A program made the translations under genes and the position numbers. Below, one piece after another: positions 4,388 to 7,697 of a DNA stretch of 7,697 nt (positions within the stretch are counted from its first letter, which is position 1; each line of letters begins with the position of its first letter). Origin of the DNA: an uncultured Elusimicrobium sp. (GTDB lineage: Bacteria; Elusimicrobiota; Elusimicrobia; Elusimicrobiales; Elusimicrobiaceae); the NCBI GenBank assembly GCA_946061795.1, contig CAMGSK010000065.1, positions 1-7,697 on the forward strand. Direction: 5' to 3'. The notes under the pieces were generated by a model that was not told where the DNA came from, did no database searches, and saw only the letters and a program-made list of their open reading frames with translations.

Positions 4388-7072
4388 ATGCACTTGCAAT
4401 TTACCCTGCCGTACCGTACCCGCTGGGGAGAACAAATCAAAGCCGTGCTGCGCTTGTCTGGCTTGGGCCGCGCCGGAGTGGAGCGGCTTTTGCCGCTGCG
4501 CACGGAAGACGGAGAAACCTGGCACGCGGCGGTGGAGGTGGATTTGCCGCCGGGGGTGGAACTGATTTATCATTACGCCGTATATGAAAACGGCTCTCCC
4601 AAACGCCGCGAGTGGCGCGCCGTGCCGCGCAAACTGACTTTCGGGCAGAACTCCGCCAAACTCTACGAACTGCGCGATTTCTGGCGTGACGCGCCGTCCC
4701 TTTCTCCTCTTTATACCACGGCTTACAGCCGCCCGCCGGCCGAACACGCTTACCGCGAAGTGGCCGACAAAGTGTTCGCGCGCACCTTGGTGCTGCGCGC
4801 CTCGGCCCCGCAGCTGGCGGAGGGGGAAACGCTGTGCGTTTGCGGGCAGGACGACGCCTTGGGCGCGTGGGACCCTGCCAAAGCCGTCGCTATGGAAAAA
4901 ACCGCGCTGCATGAATGGAGCGTTTCTTTGGACGCGCAGACGCTGCACGCGGGAGCCGCTTACAAATTTGTCAGCCGGGATTTGACCGGCCGCGTACAGT
5001 GGGAATGCGGCGAAAACCGCCAGATTCCTTCTCTGCCCCGGGAGGACGGGGACGTGGTGGTGTTGTCCGATTTCCGCCCGCAGTTTGACCGACCGCTGTG
5101 GCGTTTGGCCGGGACGGTGCTGCCGGTGTTTTCCATTCGTACGGAAAACAGCTGGGGCGTGGGCGACTTCGGCGATTTGAAAACGCTGGCCGACTGGGCC
5201 GAGATGACCGGCCAAAAAGCCATACAGATTTTGCCTATCAACGATACGACGATGACCGGTACGTGGACGGATTCGTATCCATACAACGCCGTATCCGTCT
5301 ATGCGCTGCACCCCATGTATGCGGATTTGCGCGCTCTGCCCGCTTTAAAGGATTCCGCCGCCGCGGAACGGCTGGAGCGGGAAGGAAAGCGTTTAAACGC
5401 TTTGCCGCAGGTGGATTACGAAGCGGTCAACCGTCTCAAAAACGAATACCTGCATTTGTCTTTTGAACAAGACGGCCAAAAAACGCTCGCTTCCGCTCCG
5501 TACAAACGTTTCTTTGAGCGCAACAAACGCTGGCTGGTGCCTTACGCCGCTTTCAGCTATTTGCGCGACCAGTTTGGCACGGCCGACTTTACTAAATGGC
5601 CCCGCTACAGCGTATTCGGCCGCGGCGCGGTGGACGTGCTGTGCGCTCCGTCCAGCCCGGCGTATGAAAAGATTTCGTTCTATTATTATGTGCAGTATAT
5701 TTTGCACGAACATCTGCTGGAAGCCACCCGCTATGCGCGCGCCAAAGGCGTGATTTTGAAAGGGGATATCCCCATCGGCGTGTCGCGCCAAAGCGCGGAC
5801 GCTTGGGCGGAGCCCGCCTTGTTTAACTTGAACGCGCAGGCCGGCGCGCCGCCGGACCCGTTTTCCGCCACGGGCCAGAACTGGGGATTCCCGACTTACA
5901 ACTGGGACGAAATGGCCAAAGACGGCTACGGCTGGTGGGCGCGGCGTTTTGAGAAAATGGCCGAATATTTTGACGCTTACCGCGTAGATCACGTGCTGGG
6001 CTTTTTCCGCATTTGGGAAATTCCGCTGCACAGCGTGCAGGGGCTGCTGGGGCAGTTTTCCCCGGCGTTGGGCATGGACCGGACGGAAATTGAGCAATAT
6101 TTCGGTTTGAAATGGCGCGATTCGTTCCTGCGCCCGTATATTTCCGAGGAAATGCTGGAAGCTTTGTTCGACGACTACGCCGCCGAAGTGCGTCTGGATT
6201 ATCTGGAAGAAAAAGACGGGGCCTATGCCCTGCTGCCGCGCTTTGACACCCAGCGCAAGGTGGAGGCCGCCTTTGCCGGAAAAGGGGACGAAAAATCCCA
6301 AAAAATACGCGACGGACTGTACGCCCTGATTAACCAGGTGCTGTTTGTGCCGGACCGGACGCAGGAAGGAAAATATCATCCGCGTATTGCGGTGCTGGGC
6401 GACTGGGTGTTTAACGCTTTAAGCGGCGAAGAACAGCGCGCCTTCTCCCGCTTGTATAACCATTATTTCTTTGAACGCAACAATGACTTTTGGGGCGCGC
6501 AGGCCATGGAAAAACTGCCCGCTCTGACGCAGTCTGCGCGCATGCTGCCCTGCGCCGAAGATTTGGGCATGATTCCCGCCTGCGTGCCGGGCGTATTGGA
6601 CGCGCTGAAAATGCTGAGCCTGGAAATCCAGCGCATGCCCAAACAGCCCGGTCTGGACTTTGCCGACCCGGCGCGTTATCCGTGGATGAGCGTCTGCTGT
6701 ATTTCCACCCACGACATGAGCACGCTGCGCGGCTGGTGGCGGGAGGAATATCCCGGCCTGACGGGGCAGTTTTATCACAATGTGCTGGGCCGAGCGGGGG
6801 AAACCCCTCAGGACGCTCCGGCGGATGCGTGCGAACAGGTGCTGCGCCAGCACGTCAACAGCCCGTCACTGTTGTGTCTGCTGTCCTTCCAAGACTGGAC
6901 GAGCATGGACGAAGCTTTGCGCAACCCGGATGTGGAAGGGGAGCGTATCAACGTGCCGGCCAATCCGCGCCACTATTGGCGCTACCGCATGCACGTGAGC
7001 GTGGAAGATTTGATGAAGAACGAAGCGTTTTCTTCCCGCTTGCGCAAAATGATCAAAGCCTCCGGGCGTTAG
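4388..7072 (+). CDS. malQ: 4-alpha-glucanotransferase (amylomaltase) with tandem N-terminal CBM20 modules, GH77
   Basis: Cytoplasmic disproportionating enzyme that moves alpha-1,4-glucan segments between maltodextrins or glycogen-like acceptors, releasing glucose. The 894-residue product has the CBM20-CBM20-GH77 architecture of plant DPE2 and of long bacterial MalQ proteins. The first CBM20-like unit spans about 1-95 and the second about 110-225; GH77 covers about 230 to the end. The second module keeps starch-binding signatures (LGAWD with W161; WECGENR with W205). The first keeps only the opening (YRTRWGEQ, W13) and lacks the LGxW motif. GH77 residues are all present: RVDH with nucleophile D534, AEDLG with acid/base E724, and THD with D776. 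The substrate-loop blocks SWGVGDFGDL and SYPYNAVSVYALHP are also intact. There is no signal peptide. It is transcribed alone between its own promoter and a UUCG terminator. Function is firm; the preferred acceptor is not known. Confidence 0.97.
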   Translation: MHLQFTLPYRTRWGEQIKAVLRLSGLGRAGVERLLPLRTEDGETWHAAVEVDLPPGVELIYHYAVYENGSPKRREWRAVPRKLTFGQNSAKLYELRDFWRDAPSLSPLYTTAYSRPPAEHAYREVADKVFARTLVLRASAPQLAEGETLCVCGQDDALGAWDPAKAVAMEKTALHEWSVSLDAQTLHAGAAYKFVSRDLTGRVQWECGENRQIPSLPREDGDVVVLSDFRPQFDRPLWRLAGTVLPVFSIRTENSWGVGDFGDLKTLADWAEMTGQKAIQILPINDTTMTGTWTDSYPYNAVSVYALHPMYADLRALPALKDSAAAERLEREGKRLNALPQVDYEAVNRLKNEYLHLSFEQDGQKTLASAPYKRFFERNKRWLVPYAAFSYLRDQFGTADFTKWPRYSVFGRGAVDVLCAPSSPAYEKISFYYYVQYILHEHLLEATRYARAKGVILKGDIPIGVSRQSADAWAEPALFNLNAQAGAPPDPFSATGQNWGFPTYNWDEMAKDGYGWWARRFEKMAEYFDAYRVDHVLGFFRIWEIPLHSVQGLLGQFSPALGMDRTEIEQYFGLKWRDSFLRPYISEEMLEALFDDYAAEVRLDYLEEKDGAYALLPRFDTQRKVEAAFAGKGDEKSQKIRDGLYALINQVLFVPDRTQEGKYHPRIAVLGDWVFNALSGEEQRAFSRLYNHYFFERNNDFWGAQAMEKLPALTQSARMLPCAEDLGMIPACVPGVLDALKMLSLEIQRMPKQPGLDFADPARYPWMSVCCISTHDMSTLRGWWREEYPGLTGQFYHNVLGRAGETPQDAPADACEQVLRQHVNSPSLLCLLSFQDWTSMDEALRNPDVEGERINVPANPRHYWRYRMHVSVEDLMKNEAFSSRLRKMIKASGR

Positions 7073-7090
7073 CGCTTGCCGCGGCAATTT

Positions 7091-7116
7091 AAACGCCCCG
7101 CTTCGGCGGGGCGTTT
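7091..7116 (+). terminator. Rho-independent terminator of malQ, UUCG-capped
   Basis: AAACGCCCCGC (7091-7101) pairs perfectly with GCGGGGCGTTT (7106-7116) around a TTCG tetraloop closed by C-G, an exceptionally stable cap, followed by a short T-run to 7117. It starts 18 nt after the malQ stop. Read from the right, the stem is followed by TTTAAATT, so it may also stop transcripts of the convergent uppS. An outer CTTGCCGC (7075-7082) / GCGGCAAG (7126-7133) pair surrounds it. Confidence 0.88.
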
Positions 7117-7226
7117 TGCGTCCATGCGGCAAGAAATAGTTAAAAAGACAGGTGTGCGGAACTCGGTTGGAAACCTCATAGTTTTTTATTTTGAGAAAGG
7201 AAATTTTTGCGGAAATGTCCCGCGCG

Positions 7227-7646
7227 TTAAATCCCGCCGAAGCGGCGTTTGCGCGCGCGGTAATCGTCCACCGCTTTTTGCAGTTCGGTTTTGTCAAAAT
7301 CCGGCCACAAAACGGGGGTAAAGTACAGCTCGCTGTAGGCGGCTTGCCACAGCAAGAAGTTGGACAGGCGTTCTTCGCCGGATGTGCGGATAAGCAGTTC
7401 CGGCTCGGGAATTTCGGGATGATACAGCCGCGCGGAAATATCCTGCGGGGTAATTTCCTTCTTGCCTTCTTTCAGCAGGCGGTTGACGGCCTGCGTTATT
7501 TCCTGCCGCGCTCCGTAATTCAACGCCAAATTGACCGTCAGCCCCGTATGGCGGGCGGTGGCGGCGCAGAGGCGGTCCATTTTGGTCAATATTTTTTCAG
7601 GAAGGGGAGCCCTTTCTCCGCTGAAAATCAAACGCAGGTTTCCCAC
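7227..7646 (-). CDS. uppS: Undecaprenyl diphosphate synthase, C-terminal part (partial, frame interrupted)
   Basis: Cis-prenyltransferase that extends farnesyl-PP with eight isopentenyl-PP units to C55 undecaprenyl-PP, the lipid carrier for peptidoglycan and surface glycans. The visible 139 residues are a complete and well-conserved C-terminal half: TGLTVNLALNYGARQEI, IRTSGEERLSNFLLWQ, YSELYF, PVLWPDF and the terminal RKRRFGG. R87, R93, S95 and E106 of this fragment sit a constant 107 residues below R194, R200, S202 and E213 of the E. coli enzyme, so about 107 N-terminal residues, including the catalytic MDGNGRWA region, are missing. The GTG at 7646 is only the first available start and has no ribosome binding site. 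It is very unlikely to be the true one. An in-frame stop lies at 7671-7673. It converges on malQ with 154 nt between the stop codons. Confidence 0.85.
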   Translation of the reverse strand: MGNLRLIFSGERAPLPEKILTKMDRLCAATARHTGLTVNLALNYGARQEITQAVNRLLKEGKKEITPQDISARLYHPEIPEPELLIRTSGEERLSNFLLWQAAYSELYFTPVLWPDFDKTELQKAVDDYRARKRRFGGI

Positions 7647-7697
7647 TGTCTTGAGACGGTTTCCTTGCGGTCATCCGCAGCGTCTCCAGCCGCTGCC
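7647..7697 (-). other. Upstream remnant of uppS with in-frame stop and probable frameshift
   Basis: The uppS frame stays open upstream of 7646 for eight more codons (PQGNRLKT; NRLKTVGNLRL still looks family-like), then meets TGA at 7673-7671. Both other frames are open to the window edge. One missing base near 7659-7665 would join the frame reading DDRKET to RLKTVGNLRL. One extra base there would instead join LETLRMTARK to RLKTVGNLRL. The window is too short to choose between them, or to separate a true pseudogene from a sequence error. Confidence 0.55.

Noticed and set aside
5393..6379. Long open frame antisense to malQ
   Set aside because: It is the shadow of a GC-rich, strongly coding plus-strand gene with intact GH77 motifs, and the antisense product has no recognisable domain. 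The same holds for the antisense frame at 4049-5311.
7161..7195. Possible second terminator (GGTT/AACC hairpin then a T-run) between malQ and uppS
   Set aside because: The stem is only 4 bp with a 3-nt loop, and the T-run starts several bases away. Too weak beside the strong terminator at 7091-7116.

Overview
The window looks like a chromosomal piece of a Gram-negative-type anaerobe of moderate GC content. Genes carry clear GGAGG-type ribosome binding sites and sit behind TATAAT-type -10 boxes. That argues against Bacteroidota, even though the CBM20-bearing MalQ is well known there. A gut lineage such as Elusimicrobiota would fit, but this is a guess from general gene style. No mobile element, tRNA, rRNA or CRISPR array was seen.

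Left block (6-3154, all minus strand): a tightly packed surface-polysaccharide operon in the order GT2 glycosyltransferase, UDP-galactopyranose mutase (glf), GT2 glycosyltransferase. The two transferases are paralogues flanking glf. Glf makes UDP-galactofuranose, so the operon probably adds galactofuranose and other sugars to a cell-surface glycan. The operon may continue past the left edge.

Central intergenic region (3155-3739, about 585 bp): no convincing gene, but densely structured. On the minus strand, a candidate promoter near 3583-3588 is followed by a run of hairpins, including a GAAA tetraloop. Two long-range helices there cross each other like a pseudoknot. Next come a repeated AGAAATCCCGT element and an intrinsic-terminator-like hairpin whose U-tract ends 1 nt before the Shine-Dalgarno region of the first glycosyltransferase. 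This is best read as a roughly 420-nt leader with an attenuator, or a non-coding RNA ending at that terminator. It is the most unusual part of the window.

Right block (plus strand): a ferritin gene (ftnA type) with its own promoter, a leader hairpin and a strong terminator. Behind it, an extended -10 promoter overlapping the distal arm of that terminator drives malQ, a large CBM20-CBM20-GH77 4-alpha-glucanotransferase for maltodextrin or glycogen turnover. MalQ ends at a UUCG-capped terminator. Facing it from the right edge is the C-terminal part of uppS (undecaprenyl diphosphate synthase). Its reading frame is interrupted by a stop about 9 codons upstream of the first usable start, which suggests a frameshift or a sequence error.

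The functional theme is carbohydrate handling: galactofuranose glycan assembly, undecaprenyl carrier synthesis and alpha-glucan metabolism, plus iron storage.
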